From an uncultured Beijerinckiaceae bacterium (GTDB lineage: Bacteria > Pseudomonadota > Alphaproteobacteria > Rhizobiales > Beijerinckiaceae), in NCBI GenBank assembly GCA_937863205.1, contig CALMGA010000141.1:1-9547 (forward strand): a stretch of 9,547 bases of DNA, written 5' to 3'. Position 1 is the stretch's first letter; every line of letters starts with the position of its first letter. The notes beneath the pieces are model-generated. The model was not told the DNA's origin. It saw only the letters and a list, made by a program, of their open reading frames with translations, and made no database searches. A program made the position numbers and the translations under genes. Positions 1 to 9,332 of this stretch are shown one piece after another.

Positions 1-167
1 GCCTTGGCCGATGGGTCGGACGCCGCCTGGATCGGTGGGCGAGGCGATGACGGCCCGGTCGCGCGGGGCGCCCGCAAGGCGCCAGTGCGAGGCGATGCGT
101 CGCCAAACAGGTTCGCTGGCGCCGTTGGCTTGGAGCCAGAGACAGGCTCAGCCGGTTTGCCCGACAC
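1..167 (-). CDS. Tentative proline/alanine-rich ORF running off the left edge
   Basis: A minus-strand frame is open from a possible GTG start at 165-167 to the window edge. It encodes a hydrophilic stretch beginning MSGKPAEPVSGSKPTAPAN, rich in Pro, Ala, Ser and Arg, and resembles a disordered linker more than a folded domain. G/C at third codon positions is roughly three quarters, compatible with coding in this genome. The start would overlap the last 20 bases of the small ORF at 148-375, which could mean a short operon or a frameshifted continuation of that ORF. Against it, the plus-strand frame starting at base 1 is also open, to a TGA at 172-174, with similar third-position bias, so open frames alone are weak evidence here. 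I do not recognise a family. Confidence 0.18.
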   Translation of the reverse strand, partial: MSGKPAEPVSGSKPTAPANLFGDASPRTGALRAPRATGPSSPRPPIQAASDPSAK

Positions 168-375
168 GACCTGACGATCTGACCAACTCGGCATGGCGCA
201 GCTCCAGAGCGTCGACCTTGGCCTGCATGACCGCGCACATGTCCCGCACGAGATCGGCATGCCGCAATATGCTGTCGACGCCAAGCATCGAAGCAGCCAC
301 CTGCTGATAGCTGAGGCGCTGCTTTGCGCGCGCGATCATCGCCAGGGAATGATCAAACTCTCGAACGCCGACCAT
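148..375 (-). CDS. Small hypothetical protein, 75 aa, predicted mostly helical
   Basis: ATG at 373-375 to TGA at 148-150, 75 residues, beginning MVGVREFDHSLAMIARAKQR. The composition is that of a soluble helical protein: residues about 8-65 are rich in Ala, Leu, Arg, Gln and Glu with no helix breakers, and the last ten are Gly/Ser-rich. Third codon positions are about 70% G/C, matching the clear genes in the window. An AGGA lies only 3 bases before the ATG, so the ribosome-binding site is closer than ideal. The DNA just upstream (about 400-490) is the most AT-rich stretch of this end and carries a degenerate direct repeat, fitting a promoter region. I do not recognise the family. The C-terminus may be frameshifted, because another minus frame stays open beyond its stop. 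It could also be a remnant of a larger accessory gene. Confidence 0.38.
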   Translation of the reverse strand: MVGVREFDHSLAMIARAKQRLSYQQVAASMLGVDSILRHADLVRDMCAVMQAKVDALELRHAELVRSSGRVGQTG

Positions 376-413
376 GCGTCCTACACTTCGTGGATGCCGA
401 ACAGTTGATGAAG

Positions 414-485
414 ATCAGCATACCGCAATGACTTCGGCAAATGTTAATGATAGGAACGCTGCGGATATCAGTCTTACCGCAAATG
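414..485. repeat. Degenerate direct repeat upstream of the small ORF
   Basis: Two similar blocks lie in the AT-richer stretch before the 75-aa ORF: ATCAGCATACCGCAATG at 414-430 and ATCAGTCTTACCGCAAATG at 467-485. They share ATCAG, then TACCGCAA and TG, with small length differences. Start-to-start spacing is 53 bp, about five helical turns. Read on the minus strand, the repeats sit about 40-110 bases upstream of the ORF start, where a promoter would be expected. This could be a pair of regulator sites or a chance similarity. No bound protein can be proposed. Confidence 0.3.
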
Positions 486-536
486 ATGGAAAAGCGCGAC
501 TGTCGGCGATGATCGCGGCAAGATCTGACGCAACTG

Positions 537-780
537 CTCGATTTCCATTCCACTTGCCTAGGCCGGGTGGCAAGTGATGCACGACGATGCCGAATTCGCC
601 GACCAATCTTGCCGTCCGCGCTTCCACGGCCGTACGCGCGACCCATTGGAGCCACCATCGGCGGCGATGCTCAGCCGCGCGGCAAGGGGATGACGACCCG
701 GCCCGGCTCCTGTTACCATCGGCGGAGGAGCCGCGCCGCGAAGGTTATCGTGCCGGCGTCCATGCCAAGGCTGATTCATC
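537..780 (-). pseudogene. Decayed fragment of an ISAzo13-family transposase
   Basis: The fragment is visible only by changing frame. Reading the minus strand from about 775, one frame gives ISLGMDAGTITFAARLLRRW and then an in-frame TAA at 713-715. This resembles the ISAzo13 stretch around V-S-V-G-x-D-x-D-T-A-x-F-A-V...RRWW. A second frame (about 698-609) gives HPLAARLSIAADGGSNGSR followed by VRPWK, matching the family's YP-x-A-R-R-L-L-I-x-A-D-x-GGSNG-x-R...WK. A third frame (606-547) gives LVGEFGIVVHHLPPGLGKWN, matching GL-x-I-x-V-C-H-x-PPGTSKWN. One base later, EIEQ at 534-545 parallels KIEHR, which carries the catalytic Glu. Similarity stops there, so both ends of the gene are missing. With three frame changes and an internal stop it cannot encode an active DDE transposase. 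It lies immediately downstream of crcB. No terminal inverted repeats or target duplication were found. The family assignment is from remembered motifs. Confidence 0.72.
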
Positions 781-807
781 GGAACGGCCAGCCCTTCCCT
801 GGGCACG

Positions 808-1206
808 TCAGGACCCCTTGAGCTGATTGATGAAGGCGCCGGTGATCGAACCGGCGTAAACGCCGAGCAAACAAAGCAGGAGCGAGGCGACGATGTTTGC
901 GGAAGCACGGGTGAAGTCGCCGTCCCTGGCGAGCGCCAGCGTTTGCAGGCTGAACGAGGAGAAGGTCGTGTAGCCGCCGCAGATCCCCACCATGAAGAAC
1001 TGGCGGAAATCGGGTGTCACGAGGAAGCGTCCATTCGGCCCGGTGAGCATCGCGAAGAGGCCGATGAGGAAGCATCCCGTCACGTTCGCGGTCAGCGTGC
1101 CCCAAGGAAACACCTCGCTGGTGCTGCGCGCGACGGCGCTCGAAACGGCATAGCGCGCCATCGATCCCAGGCCGCCGCCCAGCATGATGTAAAGATAGGT
1201 CAGCAT
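808..1206 (-). CDS. crcB: CrcB fluoride ion channel (Fluc family)
   Basis: A 132-residue integral inner-membrane protein, the usual length for a single-domain Fluc channel. These channels assemble as antiparallel dimers and let fluoride leave the cell. Family motifs are in order: GGGLGSMARY at residues 10-19 in the first membrane helix, GTLTANVTGCFLIG at 36-49 with the pore-lining Asn41, and GICGGYTTFSSFSLQT at 74-89, the conserved TTFSSF segment that includes the Phe-box and central Na+ site region. A fourth hydrophobic helix (about 105-125) ends the protein. The frame is open upstream to 1539, but that extension is Arg-rich and unlike CrcB, so the ATG at 1204-1206 is the start. A GGAGA lies about 13 bases upstream, a weak, distant ribosome site. 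No fluoride riboswitch consensus was seen upstream. The gene is separated from metH by about 660 bp, so it is probably transcribed separately. No terminator is evident before the transposase fragment downstream. Confidence 0.93.
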   Translation of the reverse strand: MLTYLYIMLGGGLGSMARYAVSSAVARSTSEVFPWGTLTANVTGCFLIGLFAMLTGPNGRFLVTPDFRQFFMVGICGGYTTFSSFSLQTLALARDGDFTRASANIVASLLLCLLGVYAGSITGAFINQLKGS

Positions 1207-1258
1207 CGCCGGTGTTCGTCTCCGCAAGTCGTCGTCGCGTCCTCGGCAGGATCTGCAC

Positions 1259-1288
1259 CAACTCCTCGGTCCCCAACTCCTCGGTCCC
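1259..1288. repeat. 15-bp perfect tandem duplication upstream of crcB
   Basis: CAACTCCTCGGTCCC occurs at 1259-1273 and again, abutting, at 1274-1288. The unit is a multiple of three; in one minus-strand frame it encodes GTEEL twice. It lies about 55-80 bases upstream of the crcB start, so it is in or near the presumed crcB leader or promoter. A recent slippage duplication is the simplest origin. Confidence 0.9.
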
Positions 1289-1638
1289 AAGGTCGTCGCT
1301 GTCGACGCTTCGGCTGTCGATGACCGCCGCCATCGGGCTGGCCTCCCGCCCTCTCGCGACAGGCGACGTCCGGCGTGTGATGCAGGCGCTTCGGCGTCCA
1401 TCGTTTTTTCGCGGGTCGAGAGTGCCGTACACCATGCTGCGCGACCGCAGGTTCTGGCGTATCGCCCGCGACAGCCATCCCGCGCCCGGCGACCATCATC
1501 CGTCGACCAACTCGCGCAGGTCGACGCCGCGCTCGTCACCTCGACGAGGTGAGCGAGGCCGCTATCGCCCGCACGACCGGCTCCCTCACGGCGCTGCGAC
1601 GGGCGACCTGCGCATCACTCAAGCGATTCGAAACACCA

Positions 1639-1678
1639 GCTTTGAGCATCGGACCGGATCCGCTTCAGGGTCCGGTCC
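1639..1678. repeat. Rhizobial-type intergenic palindromic repeat (partial)
   Basis: GCTTTGAGCATCGGACCGGA (1639-1658) leads into an inverted repeat: GGACCGGA at 1651-1658 pairs perfectly with TCCGGTCC at 1671-1678 around a 12-base loop. The phrase GAGCATCGGACC followed by a palindrome is, from memory, characteristic of abundant short intergenic repeats in Rhizobiales genomes (RIME/RPE-like elements). It has no T run on either strand, so it is unlikely to be an intrinsic terminator despite lying downstream of metH. The assignment rests on recall of the motif, not on a comparison. Confidence 0.45.
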
Positions 1679-1864
1679 TCCAAAGGGCAGGACCGTCGTC
1701 CGGATCATGCAGGCATGGCAGCTCGTGGCTCGGGAGGATGTTGGTGCCGGCAGCCGAACATCACCCTCGATCGACGGCTTTGGCGATGTTCACCTCCAAG
1801 CCAGTCGACCCAGATGAACAAGACGGGTTGGCGCACTCGTCATCGCCTCCAGGCCCGCGACATC

Positions 1865-5637
<3,773 letters not shown>

Positions 5638-5638
<1 letters not shown>

Positions 5639-6567
5639 CAGGCGGCCTTCTCCTTTTCCAGGGGCTGGTAGCTGTTCTGGTTCACGGAGCGCATGCCGAG
5701 CAGGTGGCAGATCGCGTAAACGAGGTCGGCCCGGTTCATCGTGTAGAAGTGGAAGTTGTAGACGCCGCGGTCGACCAGATCGAGTACCTGTTCGGCCGCC
5801 ACCGTGGCGGCGACGAGGCGGCGGGTATTGGGATCGTTGTCCAGCCCGTCGAAGCGGTCGGCGAGCCAGGCCGGCATGGTGGCGCCGGTGCGCTTGGCGA
5901 AATTCGCCACCTGCTTGAAGTTCTGCACCGGCACGATGCCCGGCACCACGGGGATGTTGATGCCGCGCGCCCGCACCTTGTCGAGGTAGCGCATGTAGAC
6001 GTCGTTATCGAAGAAGAACTGGGTGATCGCTCGCGACGCACCAGCGTCGACCTTGGCCTTGAGGACCTCGATGTCCTGCTCGACCGAGCCTTCGGGATGA
6101 CCCTCCGGATAGGCCGAGACCGACACCTCGAAGTCGCCGATCTTCTTCAGGCCGGCGACCAGCTCGGTTGATGTGGCGTAGCCGTCGGCATGGGGCTCGT
6201 AGGCCGTGCCGGGCCCGGTCGGCGGATCGCCGCGCAGGGCGACGATGTGACGGACCCCGGTCTGCCAGTATTCCCTGGCGACCGCGTCCACCTCGGCCCG
6301 GCTCGCCGCCACGCAGGTGAGGTGCGCGGCCGGGCGGATGTGCGTTTCGTTGATGATGCGCGCCAGCGTGGCATGGGTGCGCTCGCGGGTGTTGCCGCCG
6401 GCGCCGTAGGTGACGGACACGAAGTGCGGGTTGAGCGGCGCCAGCCGGCTCACCGACGACCACAGCGTGTCCTCCATTTCCGCCGTGTTGGGCGGAAAGA
6501 ACTCGAAGGACACGTTGAAGCGCGGACGGTGGCCGCGGCTCAGGCGCTGCGTGGCGACGGGCTGCAT
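5638..6567 (-). CDS. metF: 5,10-methylenetetrahydrofolate reductase MetF
   Basis: A 309-residue FAD enzyme, typical length for bacterial MetF. It reduces 5,10-methylene- to 5-methyltetrahydrofolate, the methyl donor used by MetH encoded next. The TIM-barrel motifs appear in order: SFEFFPP at 20-26 with catalytic Glu22, SVTYGAGG at 51-58, HLTCV at 82-86, ALRGDPP at 110-116 with Asp114 (equivalent to E. coli Asp120 near the flavin), [10 protein letters not shown] at 150-159, ITQFFFD at 181-187 and VPGIVP at 208-213. The ATG at 6565-6567 overlaps the regulator's stop by one base (TGATG). A good Shine-Dalgarno GAAGGA at 6577-6582 lies inside the regulator gene. The stop likewise overlaps the metH start. 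Translational coupling with both neighbours is likely, with control from the operator/promoter at 7590-7621. Nothing is truncated or missing. Confidence 0.98.
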
Positions 6568-7586
6568 CAGGCGATTTCCTTCAACGTGAGCGGCAGGAGA
6601 TCGGACTGCAGGCGCCGGTCCTGCCCCATCCAGATCGAAACGGTGAGCGAGCCGGCGCCATCGGGCGCAAGGTCGCGGGTGAGAACGACGTCGAGGCCGG
6701 CCTCGATCATCAGACCGGAAATATCCTCGCGGGCGAAGCCGAGCCGGCGGTGGGCATGGGCGACCCGCAGTGTTTCCTCCTCGTGCGGGGCGAAATCGAT
6801 GACGAGCAGCCGACCCTGCGGCCGCAGGGTGCGGGCGGCTTCCCGGATCGCGCGCGCGGGATCATCGAGATAGTGCAGCACCTGGTGCACCACGACGAGG
6901 TCGAAGCCGTCGCGCTCGGCCGGCAGGGCGAACATGTCGCCCTGGCGCAGCTGGGTGTTGCGCAGCCGCGCGCGCTCCAGCCGGGCGCGCGCCATGCCCA
7001 GCATCTGCGGCGACTGGTCGATGCCCAGCGCCCGCGTCGCCAGCGGAGCGAGGAGTTCCAGCATGCGGCCGGTGCCGGTGCCGATATCGAGCAGCGCGCC
7101 GAGCGGCCTCGACCCGACCGCCTCGCGGATCGCCGCCTCGACCTTCTCCTCGGCGACGTGCATGGCCCGTACCTCGTCCCAGTTCGCGGCATGGCTTTCG
7201 AAGTACCGGGCGGCCTGCGCGCTTCGCGCCCGCCTCACCTCGTCGAGACGCGCCCTGTCGGCGAGCAGCACCGGCTCGTCGGCGGCGACCGAGCCGACGA
7301 TCTCGCGCGCGAGCTGCGCCATGCGGCCGGTCTGCGCCATCAGCAGGAACACCCAGGCGCCCTCGCGATGACGCTCGATCAGGCCGGCCTCGACCAGCAG
7401 CTTGAGATGGCGGGAAATGCGCGGCTGCGATTGCCCGAGGATGGTGACGAGCTCGCTCACGGTCAGTTCCGCGTCGTGAAGAAGGGCCAACAGGCGCAAC
7501 CGGGTCGGCTCGCCGGCGGCGGCCAGGGCGAGCAGAACATCGTCGAAACGGGCGGGATCGCCGGTCAGCATCTGATCCTTGAACAT
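6567..7586 (-). CDS. ArsR-family regulator fused to a SAM-dependent methyltransferase domain (SahR-like)
   Basis: 339 residues from the ATG at 7584-7586. Residues about 15-95 form an ArsR winged helix with recognition helix SQPRISRHLKLLVEAGLI (53-70). Where metal sensors have the ELCVCDL cysteine pair, this protein has ELTVSEL (40-46), so arsenic or metal sensing is unlikely. Residues about 125-300 form a Rossmann methyltransferase-like domain with LLDIGTGTGRML (165-176), acidic Asp190, GDMFALP (216-222) and LVVVHQVLHYLDDP (230-243). ArsR proteins with this fusion that control methionine-cycle genes are known in Proteobacteria as SahR, responding to S-adenosylhomocysteine; that this is an orthologue is inferred from architecture plus linkage to metF and metH. 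The domain may be a pure ligand sensor or may keep catalytic activity. Start choice is uncertain: Met6 (7569-7571) has AAGGA 4 bases upstream, whereas the first ATG has no proper ribosome site. First gene of the operon. Confidence 0.9.
   Translation of the reverse strand: MFKDQMLTGDPARFDDVLLALAAAGEPTRLRLLALLHDAELTVSELVTILGQSQPRISRHLKLLVEAGLIERHREGAWVFLLMAQTGRMAQLAREIVGSVAADEPVLLADRARLDEVRRARSAQAARYFESHAANWDEVRAMHVAEEKVEAAIREAVGSRPLGALLDIGTGTGRMLELLAPLATRALGIDQSPQMLGMARARLERARLRNTQLRQGDMFALPAERDGFDLVVVHQVLHYLDDPARAIREAARTLRPQGRLLVIDFAPHEEETLRVAHAHRRLGFAREDISGLMIEAGLDVVLTRDLAPDGAGSLTVSIWMGQDRRLQSDLLPLTLKEIA
7576..7580 (-). promoter_or_regulatory. Shine-Dalgarno favouring an internal start (Met6) of the regulator
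   Basis: AAGGA lies 4 bases upstream of the ATG at 7569-7571. The longer start at 7584-7586 has only GGA directly against the ATG and lies within a few bases of the predicted transcription start. Either translation starts at Met6 (334 residues), or the mRNA is leaderless and starts at Met1. Confidence 0.5.
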
Positions 7587-7589
7587 TCC

Positions 7590-7619
7590 GACAGATATAA
7601 AGATATCTTTATGTCTGTC
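7590..7619. promoter_or_regulatory. 30-bp palindromic operator of the met operon
   Basis: The core ATAAAGATATCTTTAT (7597-7612) is a perfect 16-bp palindrome. The symmetry extends through flanking GACAGA (7590-7595) and TCTGTC (7614-7619) with one mismatched pair (7596/7613), so 14 of 15 pairs match. It begins 3 bp from the regulator's first ATG and covers the spacer and -10 of the predicted promoter. An AT-rich site of this length and symmetry suits a dimeric winged-helix repressor, and the ArsR-type protein encoded immediately downstream is the obvious candidate. Binding would block RNA polymerase. The binding protein is inferred. Confidence 0.82.
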
Positions 7620-7621
7620 AA
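7594..7621 (-). promoter_or_regulatory. Sigma70-type promoter of the regulator-metF-metH operon
   Basis: On the minus strand a perfect -35 box TTGACA (7616-7621) is followed after 16 bp by TATATC (7594-7599) as -10. The predicted transcription start is about 7586-7588, at or just before the first ATG of the regulator, leaving almost no leader. The elements are embedded in the palindromic operator, a repressor-site layout. The leader is too short to hold a SAM or cobalamin riboswitch. Confidence 0.65.
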
Positions 7622-7640
7622 AGGCTATCTTCAGCCCGGT

Positions 7641-9135
7641 CTAGACTTTGCGCGTTGTCACCGCATTGCTGCCGGTCCCGAGCGAGGCGGCGGCATAGGC
7701 GCCCACGGGGTCGAGGGACGGCGCTGCCTCCGACAGCGCGCCGGAGACTTCGACCGCGATGCGCGTGCCGCGCCGCATCTCCACGAAGGATGCGGGAATG
7801 GCGTCGAGATGCCTGCCCGGCCGGGATGACGGCTCGTGCCGCGCGGCACGGAAGGTGGCTGTCACCGCCTCGGCCGCGTTGCTGCCGCAGGCGACCACGA
7901 TCTGGCCGCCGGTCAAGGCGCAGAGGTGGCCGATCATGGCCTCGCGGCTGTCCTCGCCGACCAGCACGGCCGAAACCCGCTTGCCGCAGGTGGCAAGGTC
8001 GTGGACCGGCAGCGCGAAGCCCTTGCCGTCGGTCACGACCAGGATGTCGGTGACCGACGCCTCGGTCGCGGCCTGGGCGACCGCGAGGCCGATCTCGGTG
8101 CCGCCGGCGGGCGTGCCGATCCTGTCGAGCAGAGCGAGCGCCTCCCTGCGATTGCCCTCGCCGAGGCGCTGGACCGTGTTCTTGAACTGCCAGAGCACGA
8201 AACGGTCGCCGGGGTTTGCAGCCTCCAACGCATCGCGCAGGGCGAGGCGGGACGCGTCCAGCACGCTGCGTCCGCCTCGGTCCCCGCTCTCGATCGGCGC
8301 GCCGGTCGAGCCCGAGCGGTCGACGAGGATGGCGAGGGTGAGATCGCCAGCCGTCGCGGCCGGAGCGAAGGCGATCGTGACCGCGCGCTCGTCGGCGAGG
8401 CTGCCCGTGACGGGAGCCGCATCGAGGCCCGTGAAGGCCAGGTCGACGGGTCGATCCAGGGCCATCATCGATGCACCATTTAACAGCGTGCCGCCGCGCA
8501 GATGCGCGAGGCCCCGGGCCAGCTCGATCCTGAGCGAGGCTGCGGGCACGGGAACGCCGCCGACGAGGAAGTCATCGGCCGGATCGAGCCGGCTGCGCCC
8601 ATAAACCTCGCCGACCGTCGTCGGAATGCGCAGCGAAGGCGCTTCACCATGGCACGACAGGGGCTTCGACCACACCGTCTCGACCACGACCTCTGCGCCC
8701 GGCGCGATGGGGCCGATCGACAGGACGTGAACGCCCTTCAGCGCCTCCTCGTGCAGGACCGCGGTCCTGCCCTCGATGATCGCGCCCTCACAGGCGGCGC
8801 GCGGCCGTCTTGACCATGGCGACGCCGGCGAGCTCGCGACCCTCGATGCGGACCTTGAGGCCGTGAACGACGGCGTCGACCGGCACCGGCCAGGTCAAGA
8901 TCGCCTCGATGGCGCGATCCTCCGCGTTGCGGAACAGGCGTGGTGACGGTGGCGAGAAGGCCGCGCAGCGCGACGACGATCGCCATGGAGGCGAGCGGGA
9001 CGGGTCGGCGGCATCCCTGGCGCCTTCCTTTAAGCGGCGAAACGGGTCGCCGGCCGGCACGTGCGGGCTGCTGGCGGGCGTCGGACGGCGACCCAAGAGG
9101 GTCCTCATTGTCTGGGTCGAGGTGCTCAGGGACAT
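7641..9135 (-). pseudogene. VIT / von Willebrand factor A domain protein gene, broken by frameshifts
   Basis: The start ATG at 9133-9135 has a good GAGGAA Shine-Dalgarno (9141-9146). The N-terminus (MSLSTSTQTMRTLLGRR...) is in one frame; the VIT domain then needs three frame changes. Near 8996-9006 the reading moves to the frame giving MAIVVALRGLLATVT. At about 8941 it returns to the first frame, giving RLFRNAEDRAIEAILTWPV. Near 8796-8808 it moves to the frame giving CEGAIIEGRTAVLHEEALKG. From there to the TAG at 7641 the frame is open: DRSGS (codons near 8307-8321), Thr in AGGTEIG and Asp in VVTDG form a complete MIDAS metal site of the VWA domain. The joined product would be about 497 residues, short for VIT-VWA proteins, and it ends soon after GAYAAASLG, so the C-terminus is probably lost. 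Such proteins are usually exported or surface-associated, but no signal peptide is evident. An internal GTG at 8685-8687 would give a VWA-only product. Sequencing error is possible, but the adjacent 5.7 kb is free of frameshifts. Confidence 0.78.
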
Positions 9136-9332
9136 GCGGTTTCCTCGGCCATGCTGGAATGGCGCTCGCCGGTGGCGTCGGCGAGCGCGTTGACCAGGGC
9201 GCGCTCGAAGACGGCGAGCAGCGCCGGCAGGTCCGCTTCGCGCAGGCCGCGAAGGGCAGCCCCGCGGGTCAGGCGCAGCTCGAAACGATCGTCGCGGAAG
9301 AGCACGGTGCCGGAGCGGTGAGCGAACCGGCG
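9126..9332 (-). CDS. Unrecognised ORF, 3' part only, overlapping the VIT-VWA start
   Basis: A minus-strand frame open from 9332 (after a TGA at 9333-9335) to a TGA at 9126-9128. It encodes 68 residues including SGTVLFRDDRFELRLTRG, then an amphipathic Leu/Ala-rich stretch (LPALLAVFERALVNALAD), and ends MAEETACP. Its stop overlaps the VIT-VWA ATG by 10 bases, a normal operon junction, and the Shine-Dalgarno for that gene lies inside it. Third positions are strongly G/C. No ATG opens it; a GTG at 9303-9305 is the only plausible early start (59 residues) and has no clear ribosome site. It reads like the C-terminal end of a longer protein whose upstream part was lost or frameshifted. I do not recognise the family. 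Confidence 0.45.
   Translation of the reverse strand, partial: RRFAHRSGTVLFRDDRFELRLTRGAALRGLREADLPALLAVFERALVNALADATGERHSSMAEETACP

Larger units (their letters stand above)
1207..1864. other. Long intergenic region between metH and crcB, no supported gene
   Basis: About 660 bp in which all frames are Arg/Ser/Pro-rich or short and none carries a motif I recognise. The open frames seen here have the look of shadow frames in GC-rich DNA. It contains the 15-bp tandem repeat (1259-1288) and the palindromic element near 1639-1678. No T-rich hairpin resembling an intrinsic terminator follows metH. One minus-strand frame between about 1450 and 1206 reads semi-plausibly (it includes MAAVIDSRSVDSDDL and the GTEEL duplication) but runs into crcB in a different frame. 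This may be relict coding sequence. Its length is unusual beside the otherwise compact minus-strand genes and fits an eroded gene or an old insertion. Confidence 0.5.

Noticed and set aside
551..576. An 8-bp perfect inverted repeat CACTTGCC/GGCAAGTG as a hairpin or terminator.
   Set aside because: It lies inside the transposase relic, where it encodes the HLPPGLGKW motif, and no T run follows on either strand.
516..1267. Similarity between the minus-strand stretches at 516-539 (EQLRQILP) and 1244-1267 (EELVQILP), suggesting a shared repeat or a common gene.
   Set aside because: About 19 of 24 bases match, with no extension on either side. In DNA this GC-rich that can arise by chance when scanning by eye.
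1207..1540. A fluoride riboswitch upstream of crcB.
   Set aside because: Several GATGG strings occur on the minus strand, but none has the surrounding consensus or the second conserved GCTGATG-type segment, and none is close to the crcB start.
1651..1678. An intrinsic terminator for metH formed by the GGACCGGA/TCCGGTCC stem.
   Set aside because: It lies nearly 200 bp past the stop codon and lacks a T run. A palindromic intergenic repeat explains it better.
7587..7640. A SAM-II or cobalamin riboswitch in the leader of the met operon.
   Set aside because: The gap to the upstream gene is only 54 bp, is filled by promoter and palindrome, and the predicted transcript has almost no leader.
6750..7829. 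A 359-codon plus-strand open frame opposite the regulator gene.
   Set aside because: It is a His/Arg/Gly-rich shadow without domain motifs, it runs through the operator, and the opposite strand encodes a clear ArsR-methyltransferase protein.
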